NCBI RefSeq assembly: GCF_023159225.1
Contig: NC_063167.1
Coordinates: 75,747,298 to 75,811,297, forward strand
DNA length: 64,000 nt
Reading direction: 5' to 3'
Origin: Perognathus longimembris pacificus
Taxonomy: Eukaryota > Chordata > Mammalia > Rodentia > Heteromyidae
The notes beneath the pieces are model-generated. The model was not told the DNA's origin and did not search any database. It worked only from the letters and a program-made list of their open reading frames with translations. Position numbers and translations under genes: made by a program. Positions 50,370 to 61,497 of this stretch are shown one piece after another (position 1 is the first letter of the stretch; each line of letters begins with the position of its first letter).

Positions 50370-50644
50370 CTAAAGATAAGAATGAAGATAGTACATATGT
50401 TAATTGTACTGTATTCCTTACCAAAAATTCAATAACCCTGTTAGATTTTACTTAATAATAATTACCAGCATGTTCTGTTTGAGATGATAAAGATAAAACC
50501 TGGTTTAGTGTTATCATAACATACAGGTTTTAGAAACCATTTATTTCAAATTAATATAGTCATAGCATAAACAACCCAGAACAATATTTCCCAAACTACA
50601 AATTGAAACCCATTAGGAAATAATTTTCAAAAAACCCAAAAGCC
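50370..50644. other. Intron upstream of exon A, nothing recognised
   Basis: Holds the exon A acceptor region and AT-rich DNA. No upstream exon was recognised from here to the window end. Confidence 0.5.
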
Positions 50645-50853
50645 GGGGCTGGGGATATGGCCTAGTGGCAAGAGTGCTTGCCTCCTATACATGAGGCCCT
50701 GGATTCAATTCCCCAGCACCACATATACAGAAAACGGCCAGAAGTGGCGCTGTGGCTCAAGTGGCAGAGTGCTAGCCTTGAGCAAAAAGAAGCCAGGGAC
50801 AGTGCTCAGGCACTGAGTCCAAGCCCCAGGACTGGCCAAAAAAAAAAAAAAAA
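50645..50853 (+). repeat. IDL-Geo SINE
   Basis: Full dimer. The flanks aaaagcc on both sides are a short A-rich TSD. Confidence 0.93.
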
Positions 50854-50859
50854 GCCTTA

Positions 50860-51271
50860 ATAGGTTGACATTTCTGAAAATAAAGAGATGAAGAAAATAT
50901 CAAAGTAAGGACATATTGTTTTATGAAATTTTTGTTGAAAATATCCTGTGTGCGCACACGCGCTTGAATGGGTATTATGAGTCTGGGTGTTGAAGTATAT
51001 CCTTTATTGGAATTTCATTGAAAAGCCAAGGAATTAAAACATGTCTAACAGATGATCAGGATAGAGTAATCCTTCAAAATATGACAAACCGACAAGGATG
51101 TTCTTAGCATAAATAGGATGTAATGAAGAGCCTTAACATTCTATGCAGCACAAAGATACAAGGCAGTATTTAGGAGATTTGGATAAATAACCCAAAAATG
51201 GTTTTTGGCTTACTAATCAAAATCATTTTCCACAGAAGATAATGTAATAATACACAAAAAAAAAATGATTT
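50860..51271. other. Intronic sequence, nothing recognised
   Basis: No repeat or exon recognised. Confidence 0.45.
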
Positions 51272-51288
51272 AAAAAATGAAGAATCCA

Positions 51289-51496
51289 GGGGCTGGGGAT
51301 ATGGCTTAGTGGCGAGAGAGCTTGCCTCGTATACATGAGGCCCTGGGTTCGATTCCCCAGCACCACATATACAGAAAACGGCCAGAAGTGGCGCTGTGGC
51401 TCAAGTGGCAGAGTGCTAGCCTTGAGCAAAAAGGAAGCCAGAGACAGTGCTCAGGCCCTGAGTCCAAGGCCCAGGACTGGCCAAAAAATAAAAATA
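51289..51496 (+). repeat. IDL-Geo SINE
   Basis: Full dimer with the TSD aaaaaatgaagaatcca at 51272-51288 and 51497-51513. Confidence 0.94.
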
Positions 51497-51647
51497 AAAA
51501 AATGAAGAATCCACACAAGAAGTACCACTTTCTATAAGTGCAATGAGAACTACCATCACATCACCTCCTTAGACACGTTGGCTGTCACAAATCCCACTGA
51601 GAACTTCATGAACACTTGAGAAGTTTCTAAAATATTTTTATTTTTGA

Positions 51648-51725
51648 CATGATATATCCCCATGTTGCCAACACCAGGCTCAAACTTCAGCCTTCCAGGT
51701 AGCTAGGACTACAGATATTACCTCG
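51648..51725 (-). repeat. B1 fragment
   Basis: ccccatgttgccaacaccag and aggtagctaggactacagat are reverse-complement B1 landmarks. Confidence 0.65.
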
Positions 51726-52227
51726 AGGCTGTTCATGAAATAGAATTCTTGACCTTCTTTGGCTATAATAATTGTCTAATTCATTGCCTTTTTCCCTATA
51801 GTTTTTAATTTTCACTAGCTATATAAAGCCAATGACAAAAAAAGTTTTGAAATTTTATCTATCTACCTGTCAGTGTGAAAAAGATCCATTTTGTTCTCTC
51901 CCATCACATATCCTCAACCATATCATCCACTACAATATACACTTTTTTTTTACCTTGAACCAACCCTATATAATAAAAAAATACTTTGGGTTGGATCAAC
52001 ATACAGTGGATACATAACCATGACTAGAACTACAGTCATAACTATACTATGAGGTAGACTCTGCCTCTTCTACTCTATTCTGCTTACTTTCTCAGCAGAT
52101 AATAAATACCTTGGTAACATTTATATATAAGTACTTAATGAATCTCTACTGTTCCATAATTCATACCATTTTATAAGTTTCCTCAGTATATTCTAACATA
52201 TCCCTCCTATGTGCGATCAATTTTTAA
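51726..52227. other. Intronic sequence, nothing recognised
   Basis: Pyrimidine- and AT-rich, with no repeat or exon seen. Confidence 0.45.
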
Positions 52228-52293
52228 TGGGGGTAATGGGAACAGAACCCAGGGCTAGGCAAGCATTCTACCTCTGAACTACAACCCCAGCCC
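52228..52293 (-). repeat. Old ID-like fragment
   Basis: gaacagaacccagggctagg and ctgaactacaaccccagccc are the reverse of an ID head. Confidence 0.65.
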
Positions 52294-52553
52294 TCAGTGC
52301 TGTTTTCAGACCTGTCCTTTCAAAGCATTGCAATCTACTCCATTCTAAACTAGTTGGGACATAACTATAATCCCTTGGCTCTTTCTTGGGGTGAATCAAT
52401 TTTCACCCTAAATCTCAAGTCTTCCCTTTTCTCAGTACATTCTCTCATTTTTGTTAAGGTTCCTCCTCTACTAGCATCCTGAAAGGAGTTGCATGAGACA
52501 TAAATTTAAGACACAGGTAAGTGAAAATGTCTTTCATTAGAAGTTTCTTTATT
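52294..52553. other. Intronic sequence, nothing recognised
   Basis: No repeat or exon recognised. Confidence 0.4.
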
Positions 52554-52568
52554 AGAAATAATTTTCCC

Positions 52569-52924
52569 GGGGCTGGGAATATGGCCAAGTGGCAAGAGTG
52601 CTTGTCTCCTATACATGAAGACCTGGGTTCGATCCCCCAGCAACCATATATACAGAAAACGGCCAGGAGTGGCTCTGTGGCTCAAGTGGCAAGAGTGTTA
52701 GCCTTGAGCAAAAAGAAGCCAGTGACAGTGCTCAGACCCTGAGTCCAAGGCCCAAGACTGGCAAAAAAAAAAAAAAAAAAAAAAAAAAAAGGAAGAAAGA
52801 AAGAAAAAGAAATAATTTTCCCAGAAGTGGAGCTGTGGCTCAAAGTGGCAGAACAAAAGAGCTCAGAGACAGTGCCCAGTCCCTGTGTTCAAGCCCCATG
52901 ACTGACAAAAAGAAAATCAAAACA
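52569..52924 (+). repeat. IDL-Geo and Geo-only fragment at one target site
   Basis: An IDL-Geo dimer (52569-52807) and a truncated composite with only the Geo-like half (52823-52924, cagaagtggagctgtggctc) lie between three copies of agaaataattttccc (52554, 52808, about 52926). Confidence 0.9.
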
Positions 52925-52940
52925 AAGAAATAATTTTCCC

Positions 52941-53311
52941 TCCGATTTCTACTGTTCTTTGTTGTACTTTAGCTCCTAATATTCTTGTTGAAAAAGTCTG
53001 AAGCTACTTTAATTTTATTAATTAGCTCCATTTTCCCTGTAACCGCCAGGAACTTTTCTATCTTCTCTTTGGGCCCCTAGTTGTGAAAATTCAATAAATT
53101 ATCTTAATATAAACCTTTTCTCACCTGGTTTGCTTAGCATTCTTATGGACCTTTTCAGTTTAGAATCTTGTGTCCTTCCATATTGAGTTTTTCAAATGTA
53201 GATGTTTGATGACATCCTCCATTATATGTAATTTCCAACCTTATCTGTCCTGTCAATTTAATCTCTTTCTTTCCATAGTAGTCATCTTATATAGCTTCAC
53301 TTATAACTTCC
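52941..53311. other. Intronic sequence, nothing recognised
   Basis: No repeat or exon recognised. Confidence 0.4.
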
Positions 53312-53690
53312 AGCCCAGGAAGGAATGTCCATGAAACTCATCTCCAATTAACTACCAGAAAGCTGGATGTATGGCTGTGGTCAAAATGGTAAGAAGCCAG
53401 CCTTGAGAGGAAACTTTTTTTTTTTTGGGGGGGGGGGCAGTCCTGGGGCTTGGACTCAGGGCCTGAGCACTGTCCCTGGCTTCTTCTTGCTCAAGGTTAG
53501 CACTCTACCACTTGAGCCACAGCGCCACTTCTGGCCATTTTCTGTGTATGTGGTGCTGGGGAATTGAACCCAGGGCCTCATGTATACGAGGCAAGCACTC
53601 TTGCCACTAGGCTATATCCCCAGCCCTGAGAGGAAACATTTTTAAAAGAGCACCCAGCCCCAAGTTCAAGCCCTCACATGGGCAACACAA
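53312..53690 (+). repeat. B1-Geo SINE (5'-truncated) with nested IDL-Geo
   Basis: The host starts inside the B1 part and is broken by a minus-strand IDL-Geo (53415-53625) whose T run is followed by 11 G. The TSD is ttgagaggaaac / ctgagaggaaac. Confidence 0.88.
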
Positions 53691-53702
53691 AATTAAAATA
53701 AG

Positions 53703-53930
53703 TTGGGCACTGTTGGCTCATGCCTGTAATCCTAGCTACTCAAGAAGGCTGAGATCTGAGGATACTGGTTCAAAGCCAGCCCAGGCAGGAAAGTCAGTGA
53801 GACTCTTATCTCCAATTAACCACCAGAAAACTGGAAGTAGAGCTGTGGCTCAAAGTAGTGCTAGCCTTGAGCAAAAGAGCTCAAGGATAGCAGCACTCAG
53901 GCTCTGAGTTCAAGCTTCATGACCAAGGAA
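53703..53930 (+). repeat. B1-Geo composite SINE
   Basis: gggcactgttggctcatgcc ... ggaagtagagctgtggctca. Confidence 0.9.
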
Positions 53931-53956
53931 AATTGAAAAATAAGAAATAAAAATAA

Positions 53957-54073
53957 GCTGGGCACTGGTAGCTCACACCTGTCATCCTAGCTACTCAGGA
54001 GGCTAAGATCTGAGGACTGCAGAGTGAAGCCAGCCAGGGCAGGAAAGTCCATGAGACCCCTGGACCAGCAAAA
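53957..54073 (+). repeat. B1-Geo composite, Geo half deleted
   Basis: gctgggcactggtagctcac ... gcaggaaagtccatgagacc, then a direct jump to ctggaccagc. Most of the right half is missing. Confidence 0.85.
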
Positions 54074-54130
54074 CATAATAAAACATAAATAAAAACAACT
54101 ACATATAGAAAACTACATATAGAAAATTTG

Positions 54131-54370
54131 GAAGCTGGGCACTGGTGGCTCACACCTGTAATCCTAGCTAATCAGGAGGCTGAGATCTGAGGATCAAGAT
54201 TCAAAGCCAGCCAGGGCAGGAAAGTCCACAAGACTCTCCATTAACCACCAGAAAACCAGAAGTGGTGCTATGGCTCAAGTGGTAGAGCACTAACCTTGAG
54301 CTGAAGAACTCAGACACAGCACCCAAGCCCAGAGTTCAAGCCCTACAACCAACCAAAAAGAAAGAAAGAA
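54131..54370 (+). repeat. B1-Geo composite SINE
   Basis: gctgggcactggtggctcac ... cagaagtggtgctatggctc ... agttcaagccctacaaccaa, then an AAAG-rich tail. Confidence 0.92.
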
Positions 54371-54639
54371 AAAGAAAACCTATTTGGAATCTTGCTACCT
54401 TTTCTCATTTTTTTTCCATTCTACAAAGATCATTATCCTCCTACAGACTTCTGTTGCTTTAGACAGACTTTATAAACACTATGTTACAACCATGTTGTTT
54501 TTTTCCATTTCCTGGAGTTCATTTGGATAAATATTATTTTATATGATCAGATACACACAGGCATTGTGCCTTTGTGTTTCTCTCCTAAGAGTATCATCCT
54601 TAGGTAACACTGTTGTATGAAGAATGCCTTGGGTCCTGT

Positions 54640-55325
54640 ATTTTGTTTAGTTTTGTTTTGGTGTTAAGAACTGAATCCAGGGCTGAGAAATTGGCCTAGT
54701 GGCAAAAGTGCTTACCTCATATACATGAAGCCCTATGTTCCATTCCTCAGTACCACATATATAGAAAAGGCCAGAAGTAGTGCTGTGGCTCAAGTTGGCA
54801 GAGTGCTATCCTTGAGCAAAAAGAAGCCAGGGACAGTGCTCTGGCCCTGAGTTCAAGCCCCAGGACTGGAAGGAAGGAAGGAAGGAAGGAAGGAAGGAAG
54901 GAAGGAAGGAAGGAAGGAAGGAAGGAAGGACTGAATCCAAGGGGGCTAGGAATATGGCCTAGTGGTAGAGTGCTTGCCTCACATACATGAAGCCCTGGGT
55001 TTGATTCCTCAGTACCACCTATATAGAAAAGGTCAGAAATGGTGCTGTGGCTCAAGTTGGCAAAGTGCTAGCCTTGAACAAAAAGAAGACAGGGACAGTG
55101 CTCAGACCCTGAGTTCAAGCCCCAGGACTGGCAAAAAAAAGAACTGAATCCAGAGCCTCTTGTGCTCTACTACTACTGAGTGTAATTTCCAAACCCCATT
55201 TGTTACTGACTTTTTGTTTGGTTTGCTTTAGACACAGGATCTCATTATGTAGCACAGGCTGGCCTCCAACTCCCTCCCCTCCTGCATCAACCTCCCAACT
55301 GCTGAGATTATAGAAGTATATCACT
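54640..55325. repeat. Old B1n-ID (minus) with two IDL-Geo at one site
   Basis: A reversed ID part at 54655-54681 resumes at 55154 (gcctcttgtgctctactact) and leads into a reversed B1 (55215-55325). Two plus-strand dimers (54682-54867 and 54942-55139) sit between three copies of the host motif, aactgaatccag (54669), gactgaatccaa (54929) and aactgaatccag (55142). The first dimer ends in about 15 GGAA units. Confidence 0.86.
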
Positions 55326-55634
55326 AAAACTACCTTTCTGCCTTTGTGTGTATACAAATGTGAACTGTGAAACTGTTAAATTAAATTGACAAGAATCCTC
55401 TCTAAAAGGTAATTTCTTAAAGAATTTTCCTTTAAACAAAATGATCCCTGAATAGTTACTACAATGCTAGTTCTATTCTCATAGCCTCAGAACATTCAAG
55501 TATGTTTAAGAAAAAGATACAGCCGATCCAAAGTAAATGATATGTTCATTTTGCAAGTATTACCTGCTATTTCTGAGGTCTGATACTATGTAAAATATGC
55601 ACCTAACCACCTCTACAAAGAAAAATAACTGCTG
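55326..55634. other. Intronic sequence, nothing recognised
   Basis: No repeat or exon recognised. Confidence 0.4.
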
Positions 55635-55763
55635 ACTGGGCACTGGTGGTTCATGCCTGTAATCCTAGCAACTCAGGAGGCTGAGTAAAGCACTAGCCTT
55701 GAGCAAAAGAACTCAGGGACAGTGCCCAGGCCAAGTTCAAGCCCCATGACTGCTTAAAAATAA
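55635..55763 (+). repeat. B1-Geo SINE with internal deletion
   Basis: gactgggcactggtggttca runs to aggctgag, then jumps to taaagcactagccttgagca in the Geo part. Confidence 0.85.
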
Positions 55764-55774
55764 AAACACTTCTG

Positions 55775-55990
55775 GGCTGGGGATATAGCCTAGCGGCAAG
55801 AGTGCCTGCCTCGGATACACGAGGCCCTAGGTTTGATTCCCCAGCACCACATATACAGAAAACGGCCAGAAGCGGCGCTGTGGCTCAAGTGGCAGAGTGC
55901 TAGCCTTGAGCGGGAAGAAGCTAGGGACAGTGCTCAGGCCCTGAGTCCAAGGCCCAGGACTGGCAAAAAAAAATAAATAAATAAAAATAA
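55775..55990 (+). repeat. IDL-Geo SINE, young subgroup
   Basis: Near-consensus. The TSD aaaaataaaaacacttctgg is at about 55755-55774 and 55991-56010. Confidence 0.95.
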
Positions 55991-56078
55991 AAAAATAAAA
56001 ACACTTCTGGAGGAAGGAAAAAAGGTAATGTTTTAAATTTTTTTATTTGTAAAACAAGACAACCCTCAAAAGCTCTAG

Positions 56079-56285
56079 GCTGGGAATATGGCCTAGTGGC
56101 AAGAGTGCTTGCCTCCTACACATGAAGCTCTCGGTTCAATTCCCCAGCACCACATATATGGAAAACGGCCAGAAGGGGCGCTGTGGCTCAGATGGCAGAG
56201 TGCTAGCCTTGAGCAGGAAGAAGCCAGGAACGGTGCTCAGGCCCTGAGTCCAAGGCCCAGGACTGCCCCCCCCCCCCAAAAAAAA
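56079..56285 (+). repeat. IDL-Geo SINE, distinct subgroup, C-run/A-run tail
   Basis: It shares tacacatgaagctctcggtt and agaaggggcgctg with 7268. Twelve C precede the A run. The TSD aaaagctctagg flanks it. Confidence 0.94.
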
Positions 56286-56600
56286 AAAGCTCTAGGTTAT
56301 AATACAAGTAATACTATGTCAAATCACCAAATGCAGTCTGACAAACACACTGAAATTTCACCAGGCTAAATTCACAGACTGTGATTCACTCATTTCAGTC
56401 TTAATTTCTCAAAGAGAATAGGACAGATTTCTTCAGCTTCTCTACATATATTTATTTTACAGGTGATATCCTTGGTAATCTCTATTTTCACACATTTGGA
56501 CCTTACAACAGAGAAGATAGTACAGTAACATTTAGCCAAGAATTCATTTAGAATCTACTCTGAAAGAACATATATTAGGTGCTTTAAAAATGTAGTCCAA

Positions 56601-56864
56601 GCTGGGTGCCGGTGGCTCACACCTATAATTCTAACTACTCAGGAGGTTGAGATCTGAGAATCACAGTTCAAAGCCAGCCTGGATAGGAAAGTCCATGAGA
56701 CTCATCTCCAATGAAACACCAGAAAACCAGAAGTGGCGCTGTGGCTCAAGTGGTAGAATCTTGAGCTGAAGAGTTCAGGGACAGTGCCTAGGCCGAGAGT
56801 TCCAGTCCCATGACCAACCAAAAAAAAAAAAAAAAAAAAAAAAAGGAAGGAAGGAAGGAAGGAA
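56601..56864 (+). repeat. B1-Geo SINE with (GGAA)n tail
   Basis: gctgggtgccggtggctcac ... cagaagtggcgctgtggctc ... gttccagtcccatgaccaac. A long A run and about five GGAA units follow. Confidence 0.91.
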
Positions 56865-57357
56865 ATGTATTCAGAATAAAACGTACATGTTTTCTTCCTT
56901 TTTGGAGCTAGTTAAGAAGTCAAACAAATAGTCAAATGTCACAAATAAGCAAAGCAGGAAATCAAGTATAAAATGTACCTCAGCTTGAGCATTTCTGAGA
57001 CCAAAGAAACTGGTATTCTCTTACTGTCATGTAGTATTGGTTGCTAGAAATAATGAAGAATTTTCACAAATTAAAAAAAAAGTAAAGGTTCAAAATGTTC
57101 ACAACTACTATGAAGAACCTAAAATGAGAAATGTTCAACATGTTTAACATGTTCAAATAAAACATGTTAAAATTAAATATAATACTCTTACAGGAATATT
57201 CTTGCACACGATAGTCTACCAATAAAACCATCCAGTAGAGCAAAGTTAAGCACTATCTCCTGTTACATACATAAGCAATATCCTTGATCACATTAATACT
57301 TTGAAAATTAAACTTAAGTTTCAAATTAAAGCCATTTACAGAAAATGTTCTGAAATT
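56865..57357. other. Intronic sequence, nothing recognised
   Basis: AT-rich. A short local repetition (aaatgttcaacatgtttaac) is near 57130. No exon seen. Confidence 0.45.
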
Positions 57358-57368
57358 AAAGTCTTTGA

Positions 57369-57799
57369 GGGCTGGGAATATGGCCTAGTGGCAAGAGTGC
57401 TTGCCTCGTATACATGAGGCCCTGGGTTCGATTCCTCAGCACCACATATACAGAAAATGGCCAGAAGTGGCGCTGTGGCTCAAGTGGCAGAGTGCTAGCC
57501 TTGAGCAAAAAGAAGCCAGGGACAGTGCTCAGGCCCTGAGTTCACGGCCCAGGACTGGCCAAAAAAATAATTAAATAAATAAAGTCTTTGACAAGGTTTG
57601 GAATGTGGCTTAGTGGTAAAGTGCTTGCCTAGCATGCATGAAGCCCTGGGTTCAATTCCTCAGTACCACTTAAACAGAAAAGGCCAGAAGTGGTGCTGGG
57701 GCTCAAGTGGTAGAGTGCTAGCCTTGAGCAAAAAAAGCTCAAGGACAGTGCCCAGGCCCTGAGTTCCAGCCCCAGGACTGCCTCCCACACACACAAAAA
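57369..57799 (+). repeat. Two adjacent IDL-Geo SINEs
   Basis: The first (57369-57579) has the TSD aaagtctttga. The second, older-type copy (57594-57799) follows within 15 bp. Confidence 0.91.
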
Positions 57800-58114
57800 A
57801 AGATAAGACTCAATAGTTCTGAAGATGATTAATTCTTCAGAAAAAAACAGAGAGGTTTTTGACATGCCCACTAATGATGATTGAAAATCAAGCATTTATA
57901 CCTTTAGGGATTTAATACTACTTCTAAAGTATTTACATCCACTATAGTATTATCACCTTCACAGAACAAATAATTAAGCTTAGGTATAAAACTTGGGATA
58001 GAGTGGGAAAATTAGTCAGATACATGGTTCCAAGTAGCTTACCAGTAGTGAAGTCTGGAAAAACAAACACACCTAGATGTTCAATGACTTTAATGAATTG
58101 ATCTTGTCGTATTT

Positions 58115-58320
58115 TACGTGTATTTTTGTCAGTGCTGGGACTTGAAATGAGGGCAGCACTCTACCACTTGAGCCACAGCTCGACTTTCAGCTTTTATAGT
58201 GATTAATTGGAGATAAGAGTCTCACAGACTTTCTTGCCCAGGTTGGTTTTGAACCATGATCCTCCTATCTCAGCCTTCTGAGTAGCTAGGATTTCAGGTA
58301 TGATCCACCAGCACCCAGTT
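58115..58320 (-). repeat. B1-Geo composite SINE
   Basis: gtcagtgctgggacttgaaa ... gtgattaattggagataaga ... tatgatccaccagcacccag. Confidence 0.88.
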
Positions 58321-58357
58321 TATTTGTACACTTTCAAGTGAAGGTAGAATTATTTTT

Positions 58358-58546
58358 GCCAGTCTTGGGGCTTGAACTCAGGTCCTGAGCCCTATACTTC
58401 GCTTCCTTTTGCTCAAGGCTAGCACTCTACCACTTGAGCCATAGCACCACTTCTGGCCTTTTCCTTTTATTTGGTGGTGAGGAATCAAACCCAAGGCTTC
58501 ATGCATGTTAGGCAAGCACTCTACCGCCAGGCCACATTCCCAGCCC
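58358..58546 (-). repeat. IDL-Geo SINE, older subgroup
   Basis: Minus-strand dimer (gccagtcttggggcttgaac ... ggccacattcccagccc). The flanks tagaattattttt and tagaataattttt suggest a TSD. Confidence 0.89.
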
Positions 58547-58585
58547 TAGAATAATTTTTTTACATCAAGAGGGTTGGATAAAAGA

Positions 58586-59145
58586 AACATGGACTCTATG
58601 GTCTCCCTTACTGGGAATAATTAGTACAGGTTTAGGCAAGTCATAGCATAGCATCACAAGGCCCAATAGCTATACCCTTATGAACACCTAAGATGATGCT
58701 AAGTGAAATGAACTCCATGTTATGGAGACAATTGTTATATCACAGTTGTAACTACTTTCAACGTCCCATGTGTATCTGTAGCTTCTATTATTGATGATGT
58801 TCTTGTATCACCTTCCTGTGGTTGTACCTACACTATCTCTCTAATCTTATCTGAGTATATTGGAAACCGTGTATACTGGTATTGGAACTAGGAAATTGAA
58901 AGGGAATGCTAAAATTGAGAGACACAGGGTAAAAAAAGACAAACAACTACAAAAGCAATACTTGCAAAACTCTTTGGTGTAAGTGAACTGAACACCTCAG
59001 GGGGGGAAAAGGTAAGGGGGAGGGGGGAGGGGAGTATGAGGGACAAGGTAACAAACAGTACAAGAAATGTATCCAATGCCTAACGAATGAAACTGTAACC
59101 TCTCTGTACATCAGTTTGATAATAAAAATTTGAAGAAGAAAAAAA
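58586..59145 (+). mobile_element. L1-type 3' UTR, truncated
   Basis: Ends with a G-rich tract (58998-59030), caatgcctaacgaatgaaac, then AATAAA and an A-rich tail. The TSD aagagggttggataaaaga (58567) / aagagggttggttaaaga (59146) marks a single retroposition. Confidence 0.8.
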
Positions 59146-59177
59146 AAGAGGGTTGGTTAAAGATAAGACATTATACA

Positions 59178-59378
59178 GGCTGGGAATATGGCCTAGTGGC
59201 AACAGTGCTTGCCTTGTATACATGAAGCCCTAGGTTCGATTCCTCAGCACCACATATATAGAAAAAGCCAGAAGTGGTGCTGTAGCTCAAGTTGGCAGAG
59301 TGCTATCCTTGAGCAAAAAGCCAGGGACAGTGCTCAGGCCCTGAATTCAAGCCCCAGGATTGGCAAAAAGAAAAAAAA
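59178..59378 (+). repeat. IDL-Geo SINE
   Basis: Full dimer. The near-TSD aagataagacattataca / aagatatgacattataca flanks it. It begins 15 bp after the L1 TSD. Confidence 0.93.
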
Positions 59379-59599
59379 AAAAGATATGACATTATACAAA
59401 CTTCGTCAAGTAGACATTTGACATTTCTAGCCACTCAACATTTGAGTAGTCAGAGATTTTCCTATCTCAGAGATAAGAAAAATATTATACTTTCTCAGTG
59501 GCTTCTGAAAATAAGCAAGCAAAAGACAAAGGCTCTGTGACCAACCTATTTATCTGTTTCATTCTATCATTACTACCAAACCTACTAGCTTAATATATA

Positions 59600-60010
59600 T
59601 CAAATATATATATATATGTAATTTCATACTTTCTACACATTCCAGGAATCTGGGGTACATATTTTACTTAGGTGACTGGTTCAGGATTCTCATGAAGTAA
59701 GAGACCATTATCTGAGTGACTGGGACCAGATCTGTTTCCAAGGCTACTGGGAAGCGCCTCAGCTTCTCAGGTGGATATCCAGAAGAATGCTGAGTATCCT
59801 CACAAGGTGGCAAGTGGCTCCTCCCAAAACAAGTGAGCAATACAGAACATATGTTACATGACTGAACTTCATAAGTCACACTCTATGTTTCTGCAATATT
59901 CTACTGGTTCCACAAGTCAGACCTTGGGCAATATGGGAGGAAACAACCTAAGAACATAAATATCAGGAGGTAGGGACATTTAGGAGTCACCTTGAAAGTT
60001 TACCTACTTC
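59600..60010. repeat. Ancient mammalian interspersed repeat, class uncertain
   Basis: gaagcgcctcagcttctcag, aatgctgagtatcctcacaa, atattctactggttccacaa and gcaatatgggaggaaacaac follow an old mammal-wide repeat that I cannot name. A TA-rich run lies at about 59595-59625. Confidence 0.55.
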
Positions 60011-60188
60011 CAAAGTGACATGGTATGGCTGTATGTTTCATACATTGAGTTGAACAAACATTTTTAAAGGATGTTTATTTCTTATGAATACATACTCATT
60101 AAGTGCAAAAATACTACCTCTGAAAGGAAAAGATGACTACAGTTGCAAGGTAATTATGATGTTTTATTTCTTAAGATGGATTATATAT

Positions 60189-60425
60189 GGGCTGGGAATA
60201 TGGCTTAGCAGTAGATTACTTGCCTAGCACACATGAAGCCCTGGGTTCGATTCCTCAGTATCACATAAACAGAAAAAGCCAGAAGTGGCGCTATGGTTCA
60301 AGTAGTACAGTTCTACCCTTGAACACAGAGAGGGGTCAAGGACAAACCCCTGGCCCTTCCTGAGTTCAAGCCCCAGGACTGACAATCAATCAATCAATAA
60401 ATAAATACAAATACATAAATAAAAA
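60189..60425 (+). repeat. IDL-Geo SINE, older subgroup
   Basis: gggctgggaatatggcttag ... cagaagtggcgctatggttc, with a tail of AATC and AAAT units. aagatggat precedes and follows it. Confidence 0.89.
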
Positions 60426-60462
60426 GATGGATGATGAGAACATAAGTATTACATTTTATTTT

Positions 60463-60663
60463 TTCCACTTTGTTTGCCAGACCTGGGGCTTGAACTCAGG
60501 GCCTGGGCAAAGTCCCTGACCTTCTTTTGCTCAAGACTAGCACTTTACTACTTGGGCCACAGCACTACCTCTGGCTTTTTCTGTTTTGTGGTACTGAGGA
60601 ATGGAACCCAGGGCTTCATGCATGGTAGGCCATCACTCTTCCCCTAGGCAACATTTACAGCCC
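60463..60663 (-). repeat. IDL-Geo SINE, older subgroup
   Basis: Minus-strand dimer (ccagacctggggcttgaact ... tggaacccagggcttcatgc). Confidence 0.88.
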
Positions 60664-60731
60664 CCTTTACTTTTTAGGGTTTTGAAATACTTTATTGTAG
60701 GGAAGGAAAAAAAAAAAAAACTGATGCTGGA

Positions 60732-60979
60732 ACCAGGCACCAGTGGCTCATGCCTGTAATCCTAGCTACTCAGGAAGCTGAGATTTGAGGATCTCAAGTT
60801 AAAGCCAGTCCACACAGGAAAGTCTGTGAGACACTTATCTCCAATTAACTACCAGAAAGGAGGAAGTAGAGCAGTGGCTCAAATAGTAGAACACTGGCTT
60901 TGAGGGAAGAAAAAAAAAGCTCAGAGACAGCACTCAGGCACTGAGTTCAAGACCAATGACTGACCAAAAAAAAAAAAAA
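60732..60979 (+). repeat. B1-Geo composite SINE
   Basis: accaggcaccagtggctcat ... aggaagtagagcagtggctc ... gttcaagaccaatgactgac, then an A run. Confidence 0.9.
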
Positions 60980-61105
60980 GTCACTATTAGAAAATTGATG
61001 TATTTTTACTGGGATTTCTTTTTCTAACACATGTAGCTGACATAAGTTATGTATAAAATCATTTCAGTTTCATAAAAATTATATCATGTTAAACATACTA
61101 CTTTT

Positions 61106-61202
61106 CTTTTTTGCTATGCTGCCCAGACTATGTTAAACTCCAGAACTCAAGGGATCCTACTGCCTCATGTTCAAAATAGTTGGAACAAGTGCATGCATGG
61201 CT
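61106..61202 (-). repeat. B1-like fragment
   Basis: gctatgctgcccagactatg and agttggaacaagtgcatgca are reverse B1 landmarks. Confidence 0.62.
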
Positions 61203-61229
61203 TTATATACACATATAAATGTATTTCTT

Positions 61230-61470
61230 TTTTCTTTTCTTTTTTTAAGTCGTAGGGCTTGAACTCTGGGCCTGGGTGCTGTCACTGAGCTCTTCAGCAC
61301 AAGACCAGCATTCTACCACTTTGAGCCACTGCACCACTTTCAGTTTTCTGGTGGTTAATTGGAGATGAGTCTCATGGGCTTGCCTGTCCTGGCTGGCTTT
61401 CAACAGTGATCCTAAGATCTCAGCCTCCTGAATAGCTAGGATTACAGGTGTGAGCCACCAGATCCCGGCT
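61230..61470 (-). repeat. B1-Geo composite SINE
   Basis: agtcgtagggcttgaactct ... tggtggttaattggagatga ... ggtgtgagccaccagatccc. Confidence 0.89.
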
Positions 61471-61497
61471 ATATGTGTTTCTTTAAGAAACTTGCAC

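Noticed and set aside
50158..50424. 88-codon frame overlapping exon A in another frame
   Set aside because: It is a shadow of the EVI5 exon; only the other frame joins to exon B and matches EVI5.
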